Assembly (NCBI GenBank): GCA_009840115.1
Contig: VXOJ01000067.1
Coordinates: forward strand, 1-64,000
Length of the DNA stretch: 64,000 nucleotides
DNA from: Gemmatimonadales bacterium
Lineage (GTDB): Bacteria > Gemmatimonadota > Gemmatimonadetes > Palauibacterales > Palauibacteraceae
Reading direction: 5' to 3'
The position numbers and the translations under genes are program-made. Below the pieces are notes generated by a model. It was not told where the DNA came from. It was given only the letters and a program-made list of their open reading frames with translations, and made no database searches. Positions 37,723-45,267 of the stretch are shown here, in pieces. Each line of letters starts with the position of its first letter. Within the stretch, counting starts at the first letter, position 1.

Positions 37723-38349
37723 ATGTCCGAGGAGCGCAGGGTAGCGGGAATCGTGCTGGCCGCCGGGTCGTCGACCCGAATGGGCCGAAACAAGCTCCTG
37801 CTGGACGTCGGCGGCGAGACGCTCGTGCGCCGCGCCGTTCGCCTCGCGGGTGAAGCCGGCCTCGACCCCGTCATCCCCGTCACCGGACACGCGCGCCGAG
37901 CCGTCGAGCGCGAGCTCCAGGACCTCGACTGCACACCGATCTTCAATCCCGATCACGAGGCCGGCATCCAGACCTCCGTAGCCTGCGGGGTCGCCGCAGT
38001 GCCGGCGGCTTGCGGGGCGGCCATCGTGATGCTGTCCGACATGCCGTTCGTGACCACGCGCATGGTGCGGACGCTGGTGGAGCGGTACGCGGAGACGGAG
38101 ACCCCGCTCGTCGTGTCGCGCTACGGCGAGGTGAACGCGCCGCCCATCCTCTACGGCCGCGGCCTCTTCGGCGAGATCTCCCGCATGCGGGCGGGGTGCG
38201 GGCGGGAAGTCGTTCGACGGCACCACGGGCGGGCGGTCACGGTGGACTGGCCGACCGACCGGCTCAGGGACCTCGACCGACCAGACGAATATGAAGCCGT
38301 GCGGAGGGAGTTCGCCGCGGTCGGCTCCCGCTCGGGCGATCTCCCGTGA
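37723..38349 (+). CDS. mocA: MocA-like molybdenum cofactor cytidylyltransferase, 208 aa
   Basis: NTP-transferase-fold enzyme that makes the cytosine dinucleotide form of molybdopterin (MCD), the form used by CO dehydrogenases. The N-terminus is textbook: VAGIVLAAGSSTRMGRNKLLL, the LAAGxSxRMGxxK nucleotide loop. Further on come FNPDHEAGIQTSVACGVAA and AIVMLSDMPFVT with the metal-binding Asp. ATG 37723 follows GAAGG; TTG 37714 is in frame but less likely. Its last 4 bases overlap xdhC. The position directly before the CODH genes fits cofactor supply for CoxL. Confidence 0.93.
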   Translation: MSEERRVAGIVLAAGSSTRMGRNKLLLDVGGETLVRRAVRLAGEAGLDPVIPVTGHARRAVERELQDLDCTPIFNPDHEAGIQTSVACGVAAVPAACGAAIVMLSDMPFVTTRMVRTLVERYAETETPLVVSRYGEVNAPPILYGRGLFGEISRMRAGCGREVVRRHHGRAVTVDWPTDRLRDLDRPDEYEAVRREFAAVGSRSGDLP

Positions 38350-39368
38350 AACGCGACCTACTGGATCTCGCCGCGAGGTTGACGGCCGGACGGCAGCCGT
38401 ACGCGCTCGCCACGGTCGTGCGGAGCGAGCGCCCCACGAGCGGGAAGCCGGGCAACATGGCGCTGATCTCGGCGGACGGCGTCATGCACGGCTGGATCGG
38501 CGGCAGTTGCACCCGGTCGGAAGTGATTCGCCACGCGCTGGAGACCCTGGATCAGGGGGAGCCCAGGCTCCTCGCGTTCGGGTCGAGTCCCGGGCGCCCG
38601 GACGGGCTGGTCCCCGTGCCCATGTCCTGCAGCAGCGGAGGGAAGGTGGAAGTGCACGTGAATCCGGTTCTTCCGGCTCCCGTCCTCATCGTGGCGGGAC
38701 GTTCGCCCGTCGCCGGCGCGCTGGTGCGCCTCGGCGGCGCGATGGGATACACGACCGTGGCCGAGGCGTACGAGGACGAGGCGCTCGCGGCGGCGGCCGA
38801 CGAGGTCGTGGACGATCTGGCGGAGACCGCGGCGCGCTACGCCGAACGGCCCCGCGGCTGGAGACTGTACGGGGTCGTCGCCACCATGGGACAGCGGGAC
38901 GAGCGCTCGCTCGCGGAGTTGGCGGCCGCGGCCCCGGACTACCTGGGCGTCATCGCCTCCCCCACCCGGATGGAGGAAGTGCGCCGCGTGCTGGCCGCGC
39001 ACGGACTCGGCGCCGACGAGGTCGCCCGCGTGCGCGGCCCCGCCGGCCTCGATATCGGAGCCGAGAGCCCGGAGGAGATCGCCGTCAGCATCCTCGCCGA
39101 GATCGTCCGGCTCGAGGCGCAACCGGCGGCGCCGGAGGCGGCGGCCTCCGGTGACGCGTCCGAGGAGGAGGAGGAGGCGGCGGCGGCGGTCGGTCAGCGG
39201 GCGGACGACGAGGCGACGGATCCCGTGTGCGGAATGACCGTCCCGGTGGCGGGTTCTCCGTCCTCGGTCTTCGAGGGGGCACCCGTCTACTTCTGCTGCG
39301 AGGGCTGCCGAACCCGGTTCGACGCCTCGCCCGGGACATATCTCCAGGAACAAGTCACGAGGGGGTGA
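38346..39368 (+). CDS. xdhC: XdhC/CoxF-type molybdenum enzyme maturation factor fused to a YHS domain, 340 aa
   Basis: Residues 1-100 carry the XdhC_CoxI N-terminal domain (YALATVVRSERPTSGKPG, HGWIGGSCTRSEVI). Residues 110-255 carry the Rossmann-like C-terminal domain (VLIVAGRSPVAGALVRLGG, RGPAGLDIGAESPEEIAVSI). Then comes an acidic, Ala-rich linker, and from about 295 a YHS domain: TDPVCGMTVPV and YFCCEGCRTRFDASPGTYL. XdhC proteins bind and sulfurate the Mo cofactor and insert it into the apo-enzyme. YHS domains are metal-associated and are common in copper- and mercury-handling proteins. The fusion sits in a CODH operon, whose active site is a Cu-S-Mo cluster, so a role in metal delivery is an attractive inference. 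GTG start, 4-base overlap with mocA. Confidence 0.92.
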   Translation: MKRDLLDLAARLTAGRQPYALATVVRSERPTSGKPGNMALISADGVMHGWIGGSCTRSEVIRHALETLDQGEPRLLAFGSSPGRPDGLVPVPMSCSSGGKVEVHVNPVLPAPVLIVAGRSPVAGALVRLGGAMGYTTVAEAYEDEALAAAADEVVDDLAETAARYAERPRGWRLYGVVATMGQRDERSLAELAAAAPDYLGVIASPTRMEEVRRVLAAHGLGADEVARVRGPAGLDIGAESPEEIAVSILAEIVRLEAQPAAPEAAASGDASEEEEEAAAAVGQRADDEATDPVCGMTVPVAGSPSSVFEGAPVYFCCEGCRTRFDASPGTYLQEQVTRG

Positions 39369-39580
39369 TATTGAGAAGGCTGCTGAGGATCGCCGCGCAC
39401 GTCGCGGTGATCGCATTGCTTTACCTGATGTTCTCGTTCTCGTTGTTCCTTGGACTGCAGGTCAATACGACCTACGGGAACATCGGCATGGTCGTATCGA
39501 TCGGTGCCGTCATCGCCTATGTCCTCGTGGTTCGTCGCAGGCGCTCGCTGCGGATGGCCATGGAGGATGAAGACCGATGA
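39365..39580 (+). CDS. Small membrane protein in the CODH operon, 71 aa
   Basis: Two membrane helices are evident: IAAHVAVIALLYLMFSFSLF and GMVVSIGAVIAYVLVV, followed by a basic tail (RRRRSLRM). GTG 39365 overlaps the xdhC stop by 4 bases and the last bases overlap coxG, so it is tightly coupled. I do not know a named family. A membrane anchor or docking aid for the CO dehydrogenase, which must pass electrons to the respiratory chain, is a natural guess, as CoxG is thought to have such a role. Confidence 0.7.
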   Translation: MILRRLLRIAAHVAVIALLYLMFSFSLFLGLQVNTTYGNIGMVVSIGAVIAYVLVVRRRRSLRMAMEDEDR

Positions 39581-40044
39581 GAATCGAGGAAGGGTTCACG
39601 ATCGACGCGCCCGCCGCCGAGGTGTGGGCGATCCTCTCCGACCCGCGGCAGCTCTCGGAACTCCTGCCGGGGGCGGAAATCACCGAGCGGATCGACGACA
39701 CGACGTGGGAGGGCGGCATGACCGTCAAGGTGGGCCCCCTCGTGGCGGCGTATACCGGCACCGTATCCTTCATGCTGAACGAAGAGGAGCGGTCCGCGGT
39801 GGTCCGCGCCCTGGGCCAGGGCAAGGCCGGGATGGGCACCGCCGAGATGACGATGAACAGCCGGGTGGCGGCGCTGCCCGATGGCGGCTGCGAGGTGACG
39901 ATGGACTCGGACGTGACCGTCACCGGGATCCTGGCGCAGCTCGGCCGCGGCATGACGCAGGTCGTCTCCAGGCGAATGCTGCAGGAGTTCGTCAAGCGAC
40001 TGACGAGCGCCCTTGAGAACGAGGCGAAGGAGGCAGAGCCATGA
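39577..40044 (+). CDS. coxG: CoxG, SRPBCC-fold carbon monoxide dehydrogenase accessory protein, 155 aa
   Basis: START/SRPBCC-fold protein of the CoxG family: FTIDAPAAEVWAILSDPRQLSELLPGAE at the N-terminus is the family hallmark, and MTVKVGPLVAAYTGTVSF follows. In CO oxidisers CoxG anchors or shuttles quinone-related electron transfer at the membrane; its exact role is still debated. It lacks the C-terminal anchoring tail seen in longer CoxG proteins, and the preceding small membrane protein could replace it. It overlaps both neighbours by 4 bases (ATGA), so the operon is compact. Confidence 0.9.
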   Translation: MRIEEGFTIDAPAAEVWAILSDPRQLSELLPGAEITERIDDTTWEGGMTVKVGPLVAAYTGTVSFMLNEEERSAVVRALGQGKAGMGTAEMTMNSRVAALPDGGCEVTMDSDVTVTGILAQLGRGMTQVVSRRMLQEFVKRLTSALENEAKEAEP

Positions 40045-40979
40045 TCCCCCCGCAGTTCGACTACCACGCGCCGGGAGGACTGGACGAGGCGCTCGGCCTC
40101 CTCGGCGAACTCGACGACGCGAAGGTGATGTCGGGCGGCCAGAGCCTCCTCCCGATGATGAAGCTTCGGCTCGCCTCTCCCGCGAACATCATCGACATCG
40201 GCCGCATTCCCGGGCTCGACACGATCGAGGAGCGGGACGGCTGTCTCCGCATCGGGGCGCTCGTGACGGAGGCCCAACTCGAGGAATCGGCGGCGGTGGC
40301 GGAGCGCTATCCGATCCTGCTCGACACCGCCCGCGTGATCGCGGACCCGCTCGTGCGCAACCGCGCCACGGTGTGCGGGAACATCGCGCACGGCGACCCC
40401 GCGAACGACCACCCGGCAACGATGCTCGCACTGCGGGCGCACGTCATCGCCACCGGGCCGGGTGGAGAGCGCACGATCGACATCGACGACTTCTTCCACG
40501 GTCTCTTCATGACGGCGCTCGGGGAGGATGAGATCCTCACCGAACTCCACATCCCGGTGCCGCCCGCGGGCAGCGGGGGCGCCTACGTCAAGCTGGAGCG
40601 CAAGGTAGGCGACTACGCGGTGGCCGGCGTGGCCGTGCAGCTCACCCTCGACGACGACGGCAAGGTGACGCGGGCCGGCGTCGGGCTCACGAACCTGGGC
40701 TTCGCGCCCATCCGCGCGACCGCCGCCGAAGAGACGCTCCTCGGCGCGGACTTCGTGCCGGCGGGCGGGCTGCGGGGCGCCATCGAGAAGATCCGCGACG
40801 CGATCACGAAGGCGCCCGGCGCGGACGAGGTGATCGCGGCCGCCGCCCAGGCCGCCGCCGACATGGCCGAACCGGTGGAAGACCGGCGCGGATCCGTCGA
40901 ATACAAGAGGAACATGGCCCGCGTGCTCACCGCGAGGGCCATCCGCCAGGCGCTCGCGCGCGCCGGGGCCGGAGGGTAG
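40041..40979 (+). CDS. coxM: Carbon monoxide dehydrogenase medium (FAD) subunit CoxM, 312 aa
   Basis: FAD subunit of the CoxMSL heterotrimer. It passes electrons from the iron-sulfur subunit to the acceptor. The FAD segments are [19 protein letters not shown] near 30-50 and [18 protein letters not shown] near 110-128, both characteristic of CODH and xanthine-oxidase medium subunits. [20 protein letters not shown] matches the C-terminal domain start. Length is usual. It overlaps coxG by 4 bases and is followed by coxS after 4 bases. Order M-S-L is the classic CODH order. Confidence 0.95.
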   Translation: MIPPQFDYHAPGGLDEALGLLGELDDAKVMSGGQSLLPMMKLRLASPANIIDIGRIPGLDTIEERDGCLRIGALVTEAQLEESAAVAERYPILLDTARVIADPLVRNRATVCGNIAHGDPANDHPATMLALRAHVIATGPGGERTIDIDDFFHGLFMTALGEDEILTELHIPVPPAGSGGAYVKLERKVGDYAVAGVAVQLTLDDDGKVTRAGVGLTNLGFAPIRATAAEETLLGADFVPAGGLRGAIEKIRDAITKAPGADEVIAAAAQAAADMAEPVEDRRGSVEYKRNMARVLTARAIRQALARAGAGG

Positions 40980-40983
40980 AGCG

Positions 40984-41499
40984 ATGGCGACACACCAGAT
41001 ATCCGTCACCGTGAACGGCGAGGCGCACGCGGCCGAGGTCGAGTCGCGCACGCTCCTCGTCCACCTGATCCGCGACGACCTGCGGCTCACCGGCACCCAC
41101 ATCGGCTGCGACACGACCCACTGCGGCGCCTGTACCGTGCTGCTCGACGGCAAGCCGACGAAGTCGTGCACCGTCCTCGCCGTGCAGGCCAACGGCACCG
41201 AGATCGCGACCGTAGAGGGGCTCGCCGGGGCCGACGGCATGCACGCGCTCCAGGAGGGCTTCTGGGAGAAGCACGGCCTCCAGTGCGGCTTCTGCACGCC
41301 CGGCATGCTGATGACCGGCGCGGCCCTCCTCGAGGAGAACCCGAACCCGAGCGAGGCCGAGATCCGCGAGGCGATCTCCGGCAATCTCTGCCGTTGCACC
41401 GGTTACGTGAACATCGTCAAGGCGGTGCAGTACGCCGCCGAGAAGATGGGCGCCGCCGCCGAAACCGCCAACGCCGCGACCGACGGGGAGGACAGCTGA
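40984..41499 (+). CDS. coxS: Carbon monoxide dehydrogenase small (2Fe-2S) subunit CoxS, 171 aa
   Basis: Two-cluster iron-sulfur subunit. The plant-ferredoxin type cluster is carried by [18 protein letters not shown] (Cys42, 47, 50) with KSCTV (Cys62). The second cluster is in the helical domain with CGFCTPGML and [10 protein letters not shown]. Together they wire CoxL's Mo site to CoxM's FAD. The last 15 residues ([14 protein letters not shown]) are a loose tail. AGAG before the ATG is the ribosome site. Its stop overlaps the coxL start (TGATG). Confidence 0.95.
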   Translation: MATHQISVTVNGEAHAAEVESRTLLVHLIRDDLRLTGTHIGCDTTHCGACTVLLDGKPTKSCTVLAVQANGTEIATVEGLAGADGMHALQEGFWEKHGLQCGFCTPGMLMTGAALLEENPNPSEAEIREAISGNLCRCTGYVNIVKAVQYAAEKMGAAAETANAATDGEDS

Positions 41500-43865
41500 T
41501 GGCACCGAAGACTTCCGCCGACATCTGCGGCATGGGGCACTCCATGAAGCGCAAGGAGGACCCGCGCTTCCTGCAGGGCAAGGGCAACTACATCGACGAC
41601 ATCGTCCTCCCCGGCATGCTGTGGCTCGACATCGTCCGCAGCCCGATCGCCTACGGGAAAATCAAGGGCATCGACTCGAGCAAGGCGCTGGAGGTCCCCG
41701 GCGTCCTCGCCGTCCTCACCGGCAAGGACCTCGAGGCGTACAACCTCCACTGGATGCCGACGCTCATGTCGGACACCCAGATGGTGCTTCCCACGGACAC
41801 CGTCATGTACCAGGCGCAGGAGGTCGCGGCCGTCATCGCGACGTCGCGCTACGCCGCTGCTGACGGCGTGGCCGCGGTCGAGGTCGACTACGAGCCGATG
41901 AAGCCCGTCATAGACCCCTTCAAGGCGCTCGAGGAAGACGCGCCCGTCCTCCGCACCGACAAGGAGGGCCAGACCGACAACCGCATCTGGCACTGGGAGG
42001 CGGGGGACAAGGAAGCGACGGACAAGGTGTTCGAGGAGGCGGACGTCGTCGTGCGCGAGAGCATGCACGTGCCGCGCATCCACGTGGCTTCGATCGAGAC
42101 GTGCGGCTGCGTGGCCGACTTCAACCCCGTGGAGGGCCACCTCACCGTCTACATGACGACGCAGGCACCGCACGCGATCCGCACCGTGCTCGCCCTCGTG
42201 GCGGGACACGTCGGACTCTCCGAGGAGAAGATCCGCGTCGTGTCGCCCGACATCGGGGGCGGCTTCGGCGGCAAGGTGCCGGTCTATCCCGGCTACGTGG
42301 TCGCGATCGCGGCCTCCGTCGTGCTCGGCAAGCCGGTCAAGTGGATCGAGGACCGGATGGAGAACCTCCAGGCGGACTCGTTCGCGCGCGACTACCACAT
42401 GGACGCCGAACTCGCGGCGGACGCCGACGGGAAGATCCGTGGGCTCCGCATCAAGACGCTCGCGGACCACGGCTACTCCGACGCCCAGGCCGCGCCCTCC
42501 AAGTTCCCGGCCGGGCTCTTCTCCATCTGCACCGGCTCCTACGACATGGAGCAGGCCTACGCCGAGGTGGACGCGGTCTACACGAACAAGCCGCCGGGCG
42601 GAGTCGCCTACCGCTGCTCCTTCCGCGTGACCGAGGCCGTGCACTGCATGGAGCGCGTCGTGGACACGCTCGCGCACAAGGTCGGGAAGGATCCGGCGCA
42701 GTTGCGGGAGGAGAACTTCATCCCGAAGGAGGCCTTCCCCTACCAGTCGCCGCTCGGGTGGGAGTACGACAGCGGCGACTACCAGGCCGCGATGGACAAG
42801 GCCAGGGAGATGATCGGCTACGACGACCTGCGCCGGGAGCAGGCCGAGAAGCGCGCGCGCGGCGAACTGATGGGAATCGGCGTGTGCAGCTTCACCGAGG
42901 TGCTCGGCGCGGGTCCGTCCAAGGACTTCGACATCCTCGGCATCAAGATGTTCGACTCCGCCGAGGTGCGCGTGCACCCCACGGGCAAGGCGATCGCCCG
43001 CTTCGGCACGAAGTCGCAGGGCCAGGGCCACGAGACCACCTACGCGCAGATCATCGCCGAGGAACTTGGCCTCCCCGCCGCGCACGTCCAGGTCGAGGAG
43101 GGCGACACCGACACCGCCCCGTACGGCCTGGGCACGTACGCCAGCCGCTCGACCCCGACCGCCGGGGCCGCGGGAGCGATGGCGGCCCGCCAGATCCGCG
43201 CCAAGGCCGCGAAGATCGCCGCCCACCTGATGGAGGTGAGCGAGGAGGACCTCGATTGGGAGCCCGGGAAGTTCTCCGTGAAGGGCGCCCCGGACCGGTC
43301 CGTCACGATCCAGGACTGCGCCTTCGCCGCCTACACGAACCTCCCGGAGGGGCTGGAGCCGGGGCTGGAGGCGACGAACTACTACGATCCGCCCAACCTC
43401 ACCTTCCCCTTCGGCACGTACATCTGCGTCGTGGACATCGACCGCGGGACGGGCGAGGTGACGGTGCGCCGCTTCGTGGCCGTGGACGACTGCGGCAACA
43501 TCATCAACCCCATGATCGTGCAGGGCCAGATCCACGGCGGCCTCACCCAGGGCATCGGCCCCGCGCTGTTCGAGGAAATCCCCTACGACGAGGACGGCAA
43601 CAACCTCGCCGGCTCGTTCATGGACTACCTCGTCCCGACCTCCATGGAGACCCCGGCCTGGGAGACCGGCCACACGATCACGCCGTCACCCCACCACCCG
43701 CTCGGCGCCAAGGGCGTCGGCGAGTCGGCCACGGTGGGCGCGCCGCCGGCCATCGCCAACGCGGTCGTGGACGCCCTCGCGCACCTGGGCGTGACGCACC
43801 TCGACATCCCGATCACCCCCGACAAGGTGTGGGAGGTCCTGAACGAGAAGGGGGTAGCGGAGTAA
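41499..43865 (+). CDS. coxL: Form I carbon monoxide dehydrogenase large (molybdenum) subunit CoxL, 788 aa
   Basis: Catalytic subunit of aerobic CO dehydrogenase, which oxidises CO to CO2 and feeds electrons to respiration. The active-site loop AYRCSFR (370-376, Cys373 as the copper ligand) is the exact form I signature that separates true CO dehydrogenases from form II relatives. Other molybdopterin motifs are GGGFGGK (near 250), QGQGHETTYAQI, and PHHPLGAKGVGESATVGAPPA near the C-terminus with the catalytic-type Glu. The N-terminus KRKEDPRFLQGKGNYIDD is typical. The gene overlaps coxS by one base and its GC and codon use match the operon. CoxD and CoxE, normally needed to assemble the Cu-S-Mo cluster, are not present nearby. 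Confidence 0.95.
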   Translation: MAPKTSADICGMGHSMKRKEDPRFLQGKGNYIDDIVLPGMLWLDIVRSPIAYGKIKGIDSSKALEVPGVLAVLTGKDLEAYNLHWMPTLMSDTQMVLPTDTVMYQAQEVAAVIATSRYAAADGVAAVEVDYEPMKPVIDPFKALEEDAPVLRTDKEGQTDNRIWHWEAGDKEATDKVFEEADVVVRESMHVPRIHVASIETCGCVADFNPVEGHLTVYMTTQAPHAIRTVLALVAGHVGLSEEKIRVVSPDIGGGFGGKVPVYPGYVVAIAASVVLGKPVKWIEDRMENLQADSFARDYHMDAELAADADGKIRGLRIKTLADHGYSDAQAAPSKFPAGLFSICTGSYDMEQAYAEVDAVYTNKPPGGVAYRCSFRVTEAVHCMERVVDTLAHKVGKDPAQLREENFIPKEAFPYQSPLGWEYDSGDYQAAMDKAREMIGYDDLRREQAEKRARGELMGIGVCSFTEVLGAGPSKDFDILGIKMFDSAEVRVHPTGKAIARFGTKSQGQGHETTYAQIIAEELGLPAAHVQVEEGDTDTAPYGLGTYASRSTPTAGAAGAMAARQIRAKAAKIAAHLMEVSEEDLDWEPGKFSVKGAPDRSVTIQDCAFAAYTNLPEGLEPGLEATNYYDPPNLTFPFGTYICVVDIDRGTGEVTVRRFVAVDDCGNIINPMIVQGQIHGGLTQGIGPALFEEIPYDEDGNNLAGSFMDYLVPTSMETPAWETGHTITPSPHHPLGAKGVGESATVGAPPAIANAVVDALAHLGVTHLDIPITPDKVWEVLNEKGVAE

Positions 43866-43930
43866 GGGAGCCGATGAAGGGATGAAGGGATGCGTCACGG
43901 TTCGGGCGTAGCCGGCTCAGTTGCTCCGCG

Positions 43931-44071
43931 ATGCCCAAGCGGACATCTTCTCGCGCCATGATTCACGCGTCTGACATCCGAGCCCTCCGCGCCCGCGGAG
44001 TGAACTGCGCCTGTAGCACTTGCGCCTGTATGTGTTCGTGTCTCCACGACGCGTGGATCCGGGTGTGTTGA
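43931..44071 (+). CDS. Short Cys-rich ORF (46 codons), probable cysteine attenuator leader peptide
   Basis: A small open frame between coxL and an ATP-grasp gene. Its 3' half reads NCACSTCACMCSCLHDAWIRVC: seven Cys codons, six of them within 13 codons. A shorter version starts at ATG 43958 (37 codons). No strong ribosome site is seen. A rho-independent terminator begins 36 bases after its stop. GGATCCGGG at 44055-44063, inside the ORF, can pair with CCCGGTCC at 44114-44121 and so break the terminator stem. That is the layout of a translation-coupled attenuator sensing Cys-tRNA. The other reading is a Cys-rich peptide modified by the ATP-grasp enzyme. Confidence 0.55.
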   Translation: MPKRTSSRAMIHASDIRALRARGVNCACSTCACMCSCLHDAWIRVC

Positions 44072-44107
44072 TGCGCTGAGTTCCTAGCTCCCAAAAGCGT
44101 TTTTTCG

Positions 44108-44143
44108 AGCCGCCCCGGTCCGCCGACCCGGGCGGCTTTTTTT
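44108..44143 (+). terminator. Rho-independent terminator, possible attenuator
   Basis: AGCCGCCC (44108-44115) pairs with GGGCGGCT (44130-44137) and a run of seven T follows at 44137-44143. It lies between the Cys-rich short ORF and the ATP-grasp gene, 38 bases before that gene's ATG, and so would cut off its transcription unless overridden. An upstream T-run at 44100-44105 may be a pause site. Confidence 0.8.
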
Positions 44144-44180
44144 GTGCCCCGTCAAACCGGACTCGACCCGAGGGAAACCC

Positions 44181-45137
44181 ATGATTCGTCCCGCTTTGCC
44201 GCAGATACATGTGCTGTACGAAAACCCGGCCTGGATTCCGCCCCTTCAGGAGGCGCTCGCGAGGGAGGGCTTCCGGGTCCGCCTCGTGCATGTGAACGAA
44301 GGGCTCGTCGACCCGTCGACGCCACCTCCCGAGGGCATCTGGATCAACCGCATCAGCCCTTCGTCTCACACGCGCGGCCACGTCCACACAGTCGAACTGG
44401 CCCGGCAGATCCTGTACTGGCTGGAGTCGCACGGTCGCCGGGTGATCAACGGGCTTGGCGCCTTCGAGCTGGAGATGAGCAAGCTCCGGCAGGATCTCGT
44501 CCTGCGCCGGCACGGGATCCGCACCCCGCGCACGGTGCTGGCCGTGGGGAGGGAGCATCTGCTCGACGCGGCCACCACCTTCGACGGCCCGTTCATCACG
44601 AAGCACGACCAGGGCGGAAAGGGGCTGGGGATCCGCCTCTTCCGCCACGCGCGGGAACTCGAGCGGCATCTCGACGGCGACGGCTTCGATGCGGGCCCCG
44701 GCGCCCGGATGATCCTCCAGCAGTACATCGACGCCCCGGAGCCGTTCATCACGCGAGTGGAGATCGTGGGCGGCCGCTTCCTGTTCGCCATGCGCAGTTC
44801 CACGGCGGACGGGTTCGAACTCTGCCCCTCCGACGCATGCAATCCGCTCGAGGCGTGCCCGGCCGGCCCCGGCCTCTTCAGCGCCTCGCCGGTCGCGGAG
44901 GACGACCCGCTGGTGCAGCGGTACATCCGGCTCTGCAACGAGGAACGGATCGAGATCGCCGGCATCGAGTTCGTGCGCGACGCGTGGGGCCACCGCTACA
45001 CGTACGACATCAACGGCACGACGAACTACAACCAGACGCTCGGCGCCCGGATGGGCGTCGACGGCATGGGAGAGGTGGCCCGCTACGTACGCCGAACAGC
45101 GACCCCGAACCGCCGGCGACGGCGCATCGCGTCATGA
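44181..45137 (+). CDS. ATP-grasp ligase of the RimK-like class, 318 aa
   Basis: Predicted carboxylate-amine/thiol ligase that activates a carboxyl group with ATP and joins it to a nucleophile. Motifs: a Rossmann-like start (IHVLYENPAWIPPLQEAL), GPFITKHDQGGKGLGIRLF (ATP lysine and glycine loop), LQQYIDAPEPFITRVEIVGG, and YTYDINGTTNYNQ (metal-binding Asp and Asn). RimK-like enzymes add Glu, Cys or peptides. GAGGGAAA precedes the ATG. The Cys-codon leader and terminator in front suggest that its expression follows the supply of charged Cys-tRNA, so it could use cysteine, for example in a low-molecular-weight thiol. That is inference; the substrate is not readable from the sequence. Confidence 0.85.
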   Translation: MIRPALPQIHVLYENPAWIPPLQEALAREGFRVRLVHVNEGLVDPSTPPPEGIWINRISPSSHTRGHVHTVELARQILYWLESHGRRVINGLGAFELEMSKLRQDLVLRRHGIRTPRTVLAVGREHLLDAATTFDGPFITKHDQGGKGLGIRLFRHARELERHLDGDGFDAGPGARMILQQYIDAPEPFITRVEIVGGRFLFAMRSSTADGFELCPSDACNPLEACPAGPGLFSASPVAEDDPLVQRYIRLCNEERIEIAGIEFVRDAWGHRYTYDINGTTNYNQTLGARMGVDGMGEVARYVRRTATPNRRRRRIAS

Positions 45138-45163
45138 TCCTAGCGCCCTCCGCCGGCGCAAGT

Positions 45164-45181
45164 ACGTTCCCGCGGGAACGT
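45164..45181. promoter_or_regulatory. Perfect 18-bp palindrome, operator candidate
   Basis: ACGTTCCCGCGGGAACGT is a perfect palindrome 86 bases before the BCCT gene. A second one, GGGAGATCTCCC (45222-45233), follows 40 bases later. Both lie in the only gap between the ATP-grasp gene and the transporter. They look like dimeric repressor sites for the transporter, but no matching regulator gene is in sight. Confidence 0.45.
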
Positions 45182-45267
45182 CGGGTGAGGCCTCCTCGGT
45201 GGGCGCGATGTTAGCGTAGAGGGGAGATCTCCCTGGAACGCGGCTTGAGCGAGGCGGCCATCGACGG

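Noticed and set aside
41403-43673. 756-codon open frame antisense to coxL
   Set aside because: GC-rich codon pattern leaves the antisense frame open; coxL on the other strand has all expected motifs and the antisense product has no family features.
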